Of a stretch of 46,370 nt of DNA, positions 7,357 to 14,828 are shown in pieces (the stretch's first letter is position 1; each line of letters starts with the position of its first letter). The DNA is from URNF01 sp045634325 (lineage in GTDB: Bacteria > Bacillota > Clostridia > Oscillospirales > Acutalibacteraceae). The notes beneath the pieces were generated by a model. The model ran no database searches. It was not told where the DNA came from and worked only from the letters and a program-made list of their open reading frames with translations. The stretch lies in contig JAZRAA010000050.1 of assembly GCA_045634325.1 (NCBI GenBank), positions 1-46,370 of the forward strand, in the 5' to 3' direction. The translations under genes and the position numbers were made by a program.

Positions 7357-8871
7357 TTACAGCAAGGAAGTGCCGTCCATTTCTTCGGGTTGCGGGAGGC
7401 CTAACAGTTTGAGCATGGTCGGTGCAATGTCCGCCAATCTGCCGCCTTCACGCAGGGTGCAATCGTGACCCACCACGCAGAACGGTACGGGGAAGGTGGT
7501 GTGCGCAGTGAACGGCGAGCCGTCCTCCTCGTACATTTTGTCCGCATTGCCATGGTCGGCGGTGATGAGCACTTTACCGCCCATTTTAAGCGTTGCTTCC
7601 ACCGTTTTGCCAACGCAGGTATCCACCGCTTCCACGGCGGCTTTTGCGGCGTCAAACACACCGGTGTGACCCACCATATCACAGTTGGCATAGTTCAAAA
7701 TGATAACGTCATAGTTGCCCGATTCAATGCGTTTAACCACCTCGTCGCACACCAAATGTGCGCTCATTTCGGGTTGCAGGTCATAGGTCGCAACTTTCGG
7801 GGAGTTGATGAGTGCACGGTCTTCGCCCGCATACTCTTTTTCCACGCCGCCGTTGAAGAAGAAGGTGACGTGTGCATATTTTTCGGTTTCAGCGATGCGC
7901 AACTGGGTCAAACCCTTGTCGCTGATGTATTCGCCGAACGTGTTTTTGAGACTTTGCGGTTTGAATGCCACCTGGACGTTGGGCATGGTCGCATCATACT
8001 GGGTCATGCACACATAGGTCAGCGGGAAGCAACCGTTTTTGCGTGCGAAACCGTCAAAATCAGGGTCCACAAAGGTGCGGGTGATTTCACGGGCACGGTC
8101 GGGGCGGAAGTTGAAGAACACCACCGCATCGTCCGCTTTGATGACACCCTCTTTGCCGGTGCATACCACCGGCATCACGAATTCGTCGGTAACGTCCGCA
8201 TCATACGAAGCCTGCATAGCGGCAACGGGGTCGGCATTTTGCTCGCCCTCGCCGTATACCATAGCGGCATACGCTTTTTCCACACGTTCCCAACGGTTGT
8301 CACGGTCCATCGCATAGTAGCGGCCCATCACGGTCGCAATTTTACCCACGCCGATTTCCTGCATTTTGTTTTGCAGAGCCTCGACAAAGTCTTTGCCGGA
8401 AGAAGGCGGCACATCACGGCCGTCCATCAAGCAATGCACGAACACGTTTTGAACGTTGCTCTTTTTCGCCATTTCGAGTAACCCGACCAAATGGTCAAAG
8501 TGGCTGTGCACACCGCCGTCGGATAAAAGACCTATCAAATGCAACGCGGCACCGTCTTTTGCGGCAGCGGTCATCGCATTTTTGAGCGCTTCATTTTCAA
8601 AGAAAACGCCGTCGTTGATAGCTTTGGTGATGCGGGTGAGTTCCTGATACACCACACGACCTGCACCGATGTTGGTGTGACCCACTTCGCTGTTGCCCAT
8701 CTGTCCGTCCGGCAAACCGACATCCATGCCGGATGCGCCGATGGTGGTGCAGGGATTCTCTGCAAAAATCTTGGTGAGGTTGGGGGTAGCGGCGGCATCA
8801 ATCGCATTGCCATAGGTATCCTTATTGATGCCAAAGCCGTCCATGATAATCAGAGTTAAGGGTTTTTTCAT
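7357..8871 (-). CDS. gpmI: 2,3-bisphosphoglycerate-independent phosphoglycerate mutase
   Basis: 504 residues, family-typical. It interconverts 3- and 2-phosphoglycerate using two Mn2+ ions in the cytosol. Visible landmarks: first metal motif LIIMDGFGINKD at the N-terminus, catalytic Ser in DGQMGNSEVGHTNIGAG, RGPD-like region HCLMDGRDVPP, and C-terminal metal ligands in NYANCDMVGHTG and ITADHGNAD. Start ATG 8871 is preferred over an upstream start at 8901 because GGAGGAAACGACT sits directly before it and the shorter form begins at the conserved MKKPLTLIIMDG. Last gene of the glycolytic operon. Confidence 0.96.
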   Translation of the reverse strand: MKKPLTLIIMDGFGINKDTYGNAIDAAATPNLTKIFAENPCTTIGASGMDVGLPDGQMGNSEVGHTNIGAGRVVYQELTRITKAINDGVFFENEALKNAMTAAAKDGAALHLIGLLSDGGVHSHFDHLVGLLEMAKKSNVQNVFVHCLMDGRDVPPSSGKDFVEALQNKMQEIGVGKIATVMGRYYAMDRDNRWERVEKAYAAMVYGEGEQNADPVAAMQASYDADVTDEFVMPVVCTGKEGVIKADDAVVFFNFRPDRAREITRTFVDPDFDGFARKNGCFPLTYVCMTQYDATMPNVQVAFKPQSLKNTFGEYISDKGLTQLRIAETEKYAHVTFFFNGGVEKEYAGEDRALINSPKVATYDLQPEMSAHLVCDEVVKRIESGNYDVIILNYANCDMVGHTGVFDAAKAAVEAVDTCVGKTVEATLKMGGKVLITADHGNADKMYEEDGSPFTAHTTFPVPFCVVGHDCTLREGGRLADIAPTMLKLLGLPQPEEMDGTSLL

Positions 8872-8886
8872 AGTCGTTTCCTCCAA

Positions 8887-8914
8887 AAGAACGGACGGCA
8901 AGCCGTCCGTTCTT
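8887..8914 (-). other. Strong intergenic hairpin between tpiA and gpmI
   Basis: A perfect 12-bp GC-rich stem (8887-8898 with 8903-8914, four-base loop) fills most of the 58-bp tpiA-gpmI gap and ends three bases before the gpmI ribosome site (GGAGG). On the mRNA it is followed by TTTTGGAGG rather than a full T-tract, so it could be a weak terminator or a processing/stability element adjusting gpmI output. Confidence 0.65.
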
Positions 8915-8929
8915 CGATACAGTTTTTAC

Positions 8930-9682
8930 TTATTTCGCAGCTGCAACGATGGTAGCAAAATCAGCCGCTTTCAAGGAAGCGCCGCCGATAAGGCCGCCGT
9001 CAACATCGCTCTGTGCGAGCAAATCTGCCGCATTGCCGGCATTCATGGAACCGCCGTACTGAATGGTCAGTGCTTTTGCAGCATCCGCATCATACAGACC
9101 TGCAACCGTCTGACGAATGTGCGCACAAACTTCGTTTGCTTGCTCGTTGGTAGCAGTCAGGCCGGTGCCGATTGCCCACACGGGCTCGTATGCGATAATC
9201 ACACGGGACAGTTCCTCTTTGGAAACGCCGCCCAGTGCCACTTTCACCTGCATGTCCACGATTTCGGAGGTGATGCCCTGTTCACGTTGTTCGAGGTATT
9301 CACCCACGCACAGAATAACGGTCAAACCCGCATCCAATGCCGCACGGGTGCGGTCACGAACGGTCACGTCGGTGTCGCCAAAGTAGGTGCGGCGCTCGCT
9401 GTGGCCGAGGATAACGTAGCCAACGCCCATTTCTTTGAGCATGCCCGCAGAGATTTCACCGGTGAACGCACCGGAAGCTGCCCAGTGGCAGTTTTGTGCG
9501 GCAACGCCGATGTTGGTGCCTTTGGTGGCTTCCAGAGCAACCGACAGGTCCACAAACGGCACGCCTACAACCACATCACAAGCCGCGTCAGCGACCAAGG
9601 GACGAATCGCATCAATCAATTCTTTTGCCTCACTGGGAGTTTTGTTCATTTTCCAGTTGCCGGCGATTACATATTTACCCAT
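8930..9682 (-). CDS. tpiA: Triosephosphate isomerase
   Basis: 250 residues, TIM-barrel enzyme interconverting dihydroxyacetone phosphate and glyceraldehyde-3-phosphate. Catalytic residues are all present: Asn/Lys in AGNWKMNK, His in YVILGHSERR, Glu in IIAYEPVWAIGTG, and the phosphate-binding IQYGGSMNAGN and GLIGGASL. ATG 9682 is the start (GAAGGA seven bases upstream); a TTG two codons earlier is less likely. It lies between pgk and gpmI in a one-promoter glycolytic operon. Confidence 0.97.
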   Translation of the reverse strand: MGKYVIAGNWKMNKTPSEAKELIDAIRPLVADAACDVVVGVPFVDLSVALEATKGTNIGVAAQNCHWAASGAFTGEISAGMLKEMGVGYVILGHSERRTYFGDTDVTVRDRTRAALDAGLTVILCVGEYLEQREQGITSEIVDMQVKVALGGVSKEELSRVIIAYEPVWAIGTGLTATNEQANEVCAHIRQTVAGLYDADAAKALTIQYGGSMNAGNAADLLAQSDVDGGLIGGASLKAADFATIVAAAK

Positions 9683-9708
9683 TTTCAAATCCTTCTTTCC
9701 AAAAACAA

Positions 9709-10920
9709 TTATTTATCGGTCATCGCAGCAATGCCGGGCAGTTCTTTGCCTTCGAGGAATTCGAGGGAAGCACCGCCACCGGTGGAGATGTGGGTCATCT
9801 TGTCACCGTAGCCGAGATTGTTCACAGCCGCAGCAGAGTCGCCGCCGCCGATGATGGTGATAGCATCAGAGTCCGCCAACGCTTTGGCAACCGCCAAGGT
9901 GCCTTCAGCGAAGCAGGGGTTCTCGAACACGCCCATCGGACCGTTCCAGATAACAGTTTTCGCATTTTTGACTTCTTCTGCAAACAGTTCTCTGGTCTTC
10001 GGACCGATGTCCAGACCCATGAGTTCCGCAGACAATTCGCCGACGTTGTATACAGCGGTTTCAACCGGTGCATCAATCGGGTTGGGGAAGTCTTTGGTCA
10101 TCACGCAGTCGACCGGCAACAAGATTTTGACGCCTTTTTCTTTTGCGCGAGCGAGCATATCTTTGCAGTAGTCGAGTTTCTCGTCGTCCACCAGAGAAGT
10201 GCCGATTTCATGGCCGAGTGCTTTCTGGAAAGTGTATGCCATGCCGCCGCCGATGATGAGGGTATCGGCAACGCCCAGCAGGTTTTCAATAACGTTCAGT
10301 TTGTCCGAAACTTTTGCGCCGCCCAAGATGGTAACGAACGGGCGAGCGGGGTTGCTGACGGCAGAGCCGAGATATTTCACTTCTTTTGCCATCAAATAGC
10401 CGTTAGCGGATTCTTCCACATAGGAAGCCACGCCCACGGTGGAGCAATGCGCACGGTGCGCAGCGCCGAAAGCATCGTTGACAAACAAGTCACACAGAGA
10501 AGCGAGTTCTTTGGAGAATGCTTCACCGTTTTTAGTTTCTTCAGCACGATAGCGGGTGTTCTGCAACAGCACCACGTCGCCGTCTTGCATAGCGGCAACC
10601 GCTTTTTTCGCATTTTCGCCCACAACGGTGTCGTCAGCGGCAAACACAACGTCTTTGCCCAGTTTCTCAGACAGGCGGACAGCCACCGGTGCCAAGGACA
10701 GTTCGGGTTTGGGTTCGCCCTTCGGTTTGCCCAGGTGAGAGCAAAGGATAACCTTTGCGCCGTTGTTCACCAAATACTGAATGGTGGGCAAAGCGGCAAC
10801 AATGCGGTTTTCATCGGTAATGACACCCGCTTTGAGCGGCACGTTAAAGTCGCAACGAACCAAAACACGTTTGCCGGCAACCTGTAAATCTTCTACGTTT
10901 TTCTTGCTCAAATAGCTCAT
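9709..10920 (-). CDS. pgk: Phosphoglycerate kinase
   Basis: 403 residues, normal length. Transfers the acyl phosphate of 1,3-bisphosphoglycerate to ADP. Landmarks: KRVLVRCDFNVPL (substrate loop), ILCSHLGKPKG, the hinge and nucleotide region FVTILGGAKVSDKLNVIENL, and C-terminal GGGDSAAAVNNLG and HISTGGGASLEFLEGKELPG. Start ATG 10920 is preceded by AAAGGGAG. First gene of the pgk-tpiA-gpmI operon, with a good promoter in the upstream gap. No gap gene is beside it, so the upper part of the pathway is elsewhere. Confidence 0.97.
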   Translation of the reverse strand: MSYLSKKNVEDLQVAGKRVLVRCDFNVPLKAGVITDENRIVAALPTIQYLVNNGAKVILCSHLGKPKGEPKPELSLAPVAVRLSEKLGKDVVFAADDTVVGENAKKAVAAMQDGDVVLLQNTRYRAEETKNGEAFSKELASLCDLFVNDAFGAAHRAHCSTVGVASYVEESANGYLMAKEVKYLGSAVSNPARPFVTILGGAKVSDKLNVIENLLGVADTLIIGGGMAYTFQKALGHEIGTSLVDDEKLDYCKDMLARAKEKGVKILLPVDCVMTKDFPNPIDAPVETAVYNVGELSAELMGLDIGPKTRELFAEEVKNAKTVIWNGPMGVFENPCFAEGTLAVAKALADSDAITIIGGGDSAAAVNNLGYGDKMTHISTGGGASLEFLEGKELPGIAAMTDK

Positions 10921-11003
10921 TTTTACAACTCCCTTTCTTCATAAAACAGACGGTCAATTGTTTGAAAACCAACAAATGTGCCGCCCAAAAATATCCACCT
11001 TGT

Positions 11004-11032
11004 ATTTTAACCGATTTTACGGCGTTTTGCAA
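11004..11032 (-). promoter_or_regulatory. Promoter of the pgk-tpiA-gpmI operon
   Basis: Minus-strand -35 TTGCAA (11027-11032) and -10 TAAAAT (11004-11009) with a 17-bp spacer, giving a leader of roughly 75 nt before pgk. No operator or riboswitch is recognised in that leader. Confidence 0.7.
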
Positions 11033-11057
11033 GTGTTTTTCTTATTTTCAATAAGAA

Positions 11058-12446
11058 TTATACCGATACCAACCGCAAACCTTTTGGGTAACGGTTTTTC
11101 AGTCTGCCGCCGGACACTTTTCCGAACCCGCACACCGCACCGCCGATACAAACGGCGGTATAGCCGTTTTCGCCGTCACAAGCGATTTCCTCGCCGTGTA
11201 AAAACGCACGTGCCGCCGCACTGTCGGCGGGGAGGGTGAGCATTCGTCGACAATTCGTCGCATCAGCGGCCGCAAATGCCGCATGACACGGTTCTAACCG
11301 TCCTTTTTTGATTTCGGCAAGTGCCACCCCCGCACACAACACGCCGCAACCGTGCAAAGCGGGCAGGTCGGGTGGTAACAAACGCACCGTTTCTCCCACC
11401 TGTACGGATATGCCGTACATTTGGTCAGTGAAACAATCGGCATACAGCGTTTCCGCTTGCTTTGTGAGGGCATCCGCACGAGGATACACGTATTTAGCCG
11501 GTGCGCCGCCAAGCGCATCCTCCCTCTTTTTGAAAGCGGCGATGAAATGCCCTTCGCCGCCGTGGTAGGGGAAAATGCGGCGGGTGGCGGCGGGGGTATA
11601 TCTCCCCTCTTCCACCGCCTCATCAAACGGTGCTACACGGTCAAACGCAAACCCCGGCTGACCGAACTCCATCGCAATTTCCAGCGGTTCTAAATCGGGG
11701 CGATGTTCCAACAACCACGCCACCGTGCATTCGTTTTCTTCGGGTGCAAAGGTGCAGGTGGAATACACCAATCGTCCGCCCGCACGCACCATATCGGCGG
11801 CATGCAACAGTATCTCCCGCTGGCGCTCGGCGCACATTTGCACGTTTTGTTCGCTCCAACAGTTGAGTGCGTCGGGTTCTTTGCGGAACATCCCTTCGCC
11901 CGAACACGGCGCATCCACCAGTACCGCATCAAAAAAGGCGGGGAGATTTTGCGATAACTGCTCTGCAGCGGCGTTGGACACCACCACGTTACGCACACCG
12001 CATCGCTCGATATTCTGTTCTAAAATGCGGGCACGTTTTTTGACGTATTCGTTGCACCACAACAACCCTTCGCCTTGCATAAAAGCAGCAATCTGGGTGG
12101 ACTTGCCGCCGGGAGCGGCACACAAATCGAGCACTTTTTCATTGGGTTTCGGGTCAAGCACCGTCACCGCCGACGAGGCGGACGGTTCTTGCATGTAATA
12201 AGCGCCCGCATGAAACAGCGGGTCACTGCCCGCTTTGTGCGGGGTGTCGAGATAAAAACTGTTTTGCGCAAACGGTGCGGCTGTCAGCGGGGCGGGAAAC
12301 TGCTCGTACAATTTTTCCGCCGACAGTTTCAGTGTGTTGACACGCACACCACGGCGCAGCGGTAGTTGGTAACTCTCCAAAAACCGTTCAAAGTCGTCCC
12401 CCAACAACCGTTCCATTCGTTCTAAAAACCGTTGCGGTAGCTGCAT
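11058..12446 (-). CDS. rsmF: RsmF-like RNA m5C methyltransferase (RsmB/NOP family)
   Basis: 462 residues. An N-terminal region (MQLPQRFLERMERLLGDDFERF) leads into a class I SAM methyltransferase with DLCAAPGGKSTQIAAFM (SAM loop), VDAPCSGEGMFRK (motif IV Cys) and LVYSTCTFAPEENE (motif VI catalytic Cys), the two-cysteine arrangement of RNA cytosine-5 methyltransferases. About 160 C-terminal residues match the RsmF-type extension (KNRYPKGLRLV at the end). Start ATG 12446 follows GAGGTGA. The rRNA target (E. coli RsmF: C1407 of 16S) is inferred by family; several paralogues in Firmicutes differ in target, so the symbol is provisional. Confidence 0.85.
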   Translation of the reverse strand: MQLPQRFLERMERLLGDDFERFLESYQLPLRRGVRVNTLKLSAEKLYEQFPAPLTAAPFAQNSFYLDTPHKAGSDPLFHAGAYYMQEPSASSAVTVLDPKPNEKVLDLCAAPGGKSTQIAAFMQGEGLLWCNEYVKKRARILEQNIERCGVRNVVVSNAAAEQLSQNLPAFFDAVLVDAPCSGEGMFRKEPDALNCWSEQNVQMCAERQREILLHAADMVRAGGRLVYSTCTFAPEENECTVAWLLEHRPDLEPLEIAMEFGQPGFAFDRVAPFDEAVEEGRYTPAATRRIFPYHGGEGHFIAAFKKREDALGGAPAKYVYPRADALTKQAETLYADCFTDQMYGISVQVGETVRLLPPDLPALHGCGVLCAGVALAEIKKGRLEPCHAAFAAADATNCRRMLTLPADSAAARAFLHGEEIACDGENGYTAVCIGGAVCGFGKVSGGRLKNRYPKGLRLVSV

Positions 12447-12463
12447 CGTTTCACCTCACAAAC

Positions 12464-12496
12464 AAAAGTCCGTTTTGCAACACAAAACGGACTTTT
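12464..12496 (-). terminator. Terminator upstream of the RsmF-like gene
   Basis: A perfect 14-bp stem (12464-12477 with 12483-12496, loop CAACA) ending in TTTT on both strands. Read leftward it follows the stop of the 12504 gene by 7 bp, so it closes the PHP/TSCPD/hypothetical operon. Confidence 0.88.
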
Positions 12497-12503
12497 CCTC
12501 TTT

Positions 12504-13037
12504 TTATATACGCTCAAAATCCACCATCGACACCGTTTCTTGCAAGCGTTTGGCGTATCCCATAAACAACGATGCGCCTTCTTGCTCGGTGGTGTCATCG
12601 CCGGCACATCCGCACAAAGCGGCATACACCGCACCCACTTTGCCCGCAGGCAACGCATCCGGCGTGCTGCCGTCAACAGCCATGCGATAGAACGTGAACG
12701 CACCCAAACGGTGCATGGTGATTTCAAAATCGGGTAACAAATCCCGCAACCGTGCAAAGAACGTACCACGTGCAGTCTGCGCAAGCAGTGCGTCGGTTAC
12801 GAGTAAACCGCCGATGAAATCCGCAGTGAACGCAAACAACATCTGTTGTTGCAACTGCTTGGCGGGATCATTATTTTGCAAAGTCAGTAACTGCTGTGCC
12901 AAATTCTTGCCCAGACGATGTGCACGGTCGATGTTGCCACAGTCCTTGTGCGCACGCCATTCCGCAGTGTCGTCCACCTGAACGCTCTGCTCCTCGCCCA
13001 CAATTTTCATGTCTTCATCGTTTGCAAAATTACACAT
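12504..13037 (-). CDS. Conserved-looking hypothetical protein
   Basis: 177 residues from ATG 13037; an in-frame start 30 bases earlier would overlap the preceding gene. No family is recognised. It is soluble, predicted mostly helical, without signal peptide or long hydrophobic segment. The middle (RLGKNLAQQLLTLQNNDPAKQ) reads as amphipathic helix, followed by an Ala/Phe-rich stretch (QQMLFAFTADFIGGLLVTDAL) and a Cys-containing turn (YAALCGCAGDD). The ATG is four bases past the stop of the TSCPD gene, whose end supplies the GGGG ribosome site, so the pair is translationally coupled. Codon use matches its neighbours. Confidence 0.75.
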   Translation of the reverse strand: MCNFANDEDMKIVGEEQSVQVDDTAEWRAHKDCGNIDRAHRLGKNLAQQLLTLQNNDPAKQLQQQMLFAFTADFIGGLLVTDALLAQTARGTFFARLRDLLPDFEITMHRLGAFTFYRMAVDGSTPDALPAGKVGAVYAALCGCAGDDTTEQEGASLFMGYAKRLQETVSMVDFERI

Positions 13038-13041
13038 ACCT

Positions 13042-13299
13042 TTATCCCCTTTCGGTATAAAGTGCATCTTCTACTGCCAAAGCCAATTGGTCGGGGCAGG
13101 AAGTGCCTCTGCCATTACAATCAATGCCTTTGAGTCGTTTGACAACCTCATTGACGTCCATGCCTTCCACGAGAGAGGCAATGCCTTTGGTGTTGCCGTT
13201 ACAGCCGCCGACAAACCGCACGTTTTGCAGCTTGCCGTCTTCAATATCAAACGTGATTTCACGCGAACAGGTGCCGCGTGTACGAAAATGATGCGTCAT
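13042..13299 (-). CDS. TIGR03905-type TSCPD domain protein
   Basis: 85 residues. The motif GRGTSCPDQLALAVEDAL near the C-terminus is the TSCPD signature, and Cys residues at about 11, 33 and 60 (RGTCSREI, VGGCNGNT, GIDCNGRGTSC) suggest a metal or Fe-S site. Such domains occur alone in Clostridia and at the C-terminus of class II ribonucleotide reductases. The biochemical role is unknown. It sits between the PHP phosphoesterase and the coupled hypothetical gene. Confidence 0.85.
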   Translation of the reverse strand: MTHHFRTRGTCSREITFDIEDGKLQNVRFVGGCNGNTKGIASLVEGMDVNEVVKRLKGIDCNGRGTSCPDQLALAVEDALYTERG

Positions 13300-13310
13300 A
13301 GCATTTCCTT

Positions 13311-14150
13311 TCAGGCGCGTTTATATGCCAGCAAAGCGGCAGCCGCTTCATCTTCCACAGCGGTACTGCCCACCGCACGAGCAGTTTTACCGTACATGCC
13401 GTGGAAATCCGAGCCGCCGGTGATGAGCAGGTCATGCGCTTTGGCAAACGCGCGCAACGTTTCTTTTTGCTCGTCGGTGTGGGAATGGTGGTCGGTTTCG
13501 ATACCGTCGAGCAACCCCTCTTCCACCAACGCATGCATCAAATCGATGCTATCGTATGCATACGGATGCGCCAGCACCACCACGCCGCCTGCGGCGTGTA
13601 CCAAGTCGATGACTTCACGCACGTCGGGATACTCAATTTGCACCCGTGCCACGCCTTTTTCGTCACCGAACAAGCGGTCATATGTATTACCGAAGATACT
13701 ATCGGTATAGCCCGCTTCCAACAAAGCGTGCATGATATGTTGTTTGTAAACCGCAGCAGAACCGGTCGCACAGCGTACCACCATTTCCGGCACGATGGGA
13801 TAGTACCGCATCACCTTGCGCAACATTTCGGTCGCCGCTTTCTTGCGGGCTTCCAAAATGCGATGGCACAATCCTTCCAAACGAGCAACTGTTTCACAGT
13901 TGTAGCACAAAAGGTGCACCCGTCTGCCTGTAGCAGAGTCAACGGCGGATAATTCTGCACCGGGGATGACGGTGATACCCAGTCGTTTGCCGATGTTCAC
14001 GCCGCGTACAGCGCCCGCAAACGTATCGTGGTCTGTAATCGCGATGGCAGAAAGACCTCGCCGTTTGGCGAGAGAAATCAATTCTTCAATACCGACCGAG
14101 CCGTCGGACATTCTGGTATGACAGTGCAAATCGCAAGACACCGTACACAC
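13311..14150 (-). CDS. PHP-domain phosphoesterase
   Basis: About 279 residues. All four PHP metal motifs are readable: DLHCHTRMSDGS (I), AIAITDHDTFAG (II), VVLAHPYAYDSID (III) and LITGGSDFHGMYGK (IV), so a di- or trinuclear metal phosphoesterase is expected (related proteins include YciV/RnaAM 5'-3' exonuclease and histidinol phosphatase). Start is uncertain between GTG 14150 and GTG 14141; the GGGGG at about 14152-14156 suits the second better. First gene of a leftward operon with the TSCPD protein. The substrate cannot be read from sequence. Confidence 0.88.
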   Translation of the reverse strand: MCTVSCDLHCHTRMSDGSVGIEELISLAKRRGLSAIAITDHDTFAGAVRGVNIGKRLGITVIPGAELSAVDSATGRRVHLLCYNCETVARLEGLCHRILEARKKAATEMLRKVMRYYPIVPEMVVRCATGSAAVYKQHIMHALLEAGYTDSIFGNTYDRLFGDEKGVARVQIEYPDVREVIDLVHAAGGVVVLAHPYAYDSIDLMHALVEEGLLDGIETDHHSHTDEQKETLRAFAKAHDLLITGGSDFHGMYGKTARAVGSTAVEDEAAAALLAYKRA

Positions 14151-14191
14151 ACCCCCGTTTCTGAATAATAATCGATAGCCAAATCATATAC

Positions 14192-14220
14192 AGTATACCA
14201 TTTTTTAGCCTGAAAAACAA
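14192..14220 (-). promoter_or_regulatory. Promoter of the PHP-domain operon
   Basis: Minus-strand -35 TTGTTT (14215-14220) and -10 TATACT (14192-14197), spacer 17 bp, about 40 bp before the PHP start codons. Confidence 0.6.
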
Positions 14221-14393
14221 GAAAAAAATTCAAATCGGCAACATTGTGATTTTTTTGCGTTAAAGCGAAAAAAATTTGTCAAAAATGTCATTTTTATACA
14301 AAATATACATGGTTTATTCAAAAAATACAAACCCTCTTCGCAGGGCGAAAAGAGATGGGAGGGGATAAGAAGTGAAGAGTGAAAAAGTAAAAA
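14221..14393. other. AT-rich intergenic stretch without a recognisable gene
   Basis: About 170 bp of very AT-rich DNA between the PHP promoter and the tRNA terminator. It contains TTTATACAAAA and AAAAATACAAA, loosely like the motif repeated around 40-41.6 kb, and a purine-rich tract at 14351-14388 (GGGAGGGGATAAGAAGTGAA and following) resembling one at 41637-41690. No ORF or RNA gene is supported. Confidence 0.5.
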
Positions 14394-14419
14394 ATCCCGT
14401 TCTCAAAAGAGAACGGGAT
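14394..14419 (-). terminator. Terminator of tRNA-Gly
   Basis: A perfect 11-bp stem (14394-14404 with 14409-14419, loop AAAA) begins 4 bases after the encoded CCA end, with T/A runs on both sides. Confidence 0.9.
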
Positions 14420-14423
14420 TTTT

Positions 14424-14499
14424 TGGAGCGGCTTACGAGGCTCGAACTCGCTACCTCCACCTTGGCAAGGTGGCGCTCTACCAGATGAGCTAAAGCCGC
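14424..14499 (-). tRNA. tRNA-Gly, anticodon GCC
   Basis: 76 nt with CCA encoded. Acceptor arms GCGGCTT/AAGCCGC pair fully. The D arm carries AGCTC/GAGC. The anticodon arm is CCACC-TTGCCAA-GGTGG with GCC at its centre (Gly). The T arm is GCGAG-TTCGAGC-CTCGT-like, with the invariant TTCGA. The discriminator base is T (U73), usual for bacterial glycine tRNAs. It has its own promoter and terminator. Confidence 0.97.
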
Positions 14500-14519
14500 A
14501 GATTTTCGGTGCGTGAAGT

Positions 14520-14549
14520 ATAGTATCATAAACCCGCACCGCTTGTCAA
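14520..14549 (-). promoter_or_regulatory. Promoter of tRNA-Gly
   Basis: A consensus -35 TTGACA (14544-14549) with -10 candidates TACTAT (14520-14525, 18-bp spacer) or GATACT (14522-14527, 16 bp), about 21-23 bp before the tRNA 5' end. Confidence 0.75.
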
Positions 14550-14567
14550 GTGTCTTTGTTGATTTTT

Positions 14568-14783
14568 TTATAAACGGAAATCTTCTTCGCTGTATGCCGC
14601 CAAGGACGGTTGCCGCACCGGCACACGTTTGAGCGGGTCATATTTGAAACGGCGACAGTGATGATAAAGCGGCACGATGCCTTTTTTCACGCACAATGCC
14701 GAGCGGTTATCCGCACTGCGACGGGCGCGCGCACAATATTCACAACAAGGCGGAATATCGTTGCCGTACAGACGTCGTTTCAT
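14568..14783 (-). CDS. Small Cys-rich protein, putative zinc binding
   Basis: 71 residues from ATG 14783 (GGGGA upstream); an in-frame start 45 bases earlier would add only a lysine-rich tail. The pattern PPCCEYCARA, then SALCVKKGIV, then HHCRRFKYDPLKRVP gives four or five cysteines in a CxxC...C...C layout suggesting a zinc ribbon. From memory, short proteins with the CRRFKYDPLKR-type ending recur in Clostridia, but no function is known to me. It lies between ylbJ and tRNA-Gly, all leftward. Confidence 0.72.
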   Translation of the reverse strand: MKRRLYGNDIPPCCEYCARARRSADNRSALCVKKGIVPLYHHCRRFKYDPLKRVPVRQPSLAAYSEEDFRL

Positions 14784-14828
14784 CACTGTCCCTCCCCTTT
14801 TACAAGTCTTATCTTTCTTATACCACAA

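Noticed and set aside
7465..8481. Long open frames opposite gpmI, secA (23806-24927), proS (32587-34158) and other genes
   Set aside because: They are shadows of strongly conserved genes on the other strand, with implausible His/Phe/Arg-rich composition and no ribosome sites.
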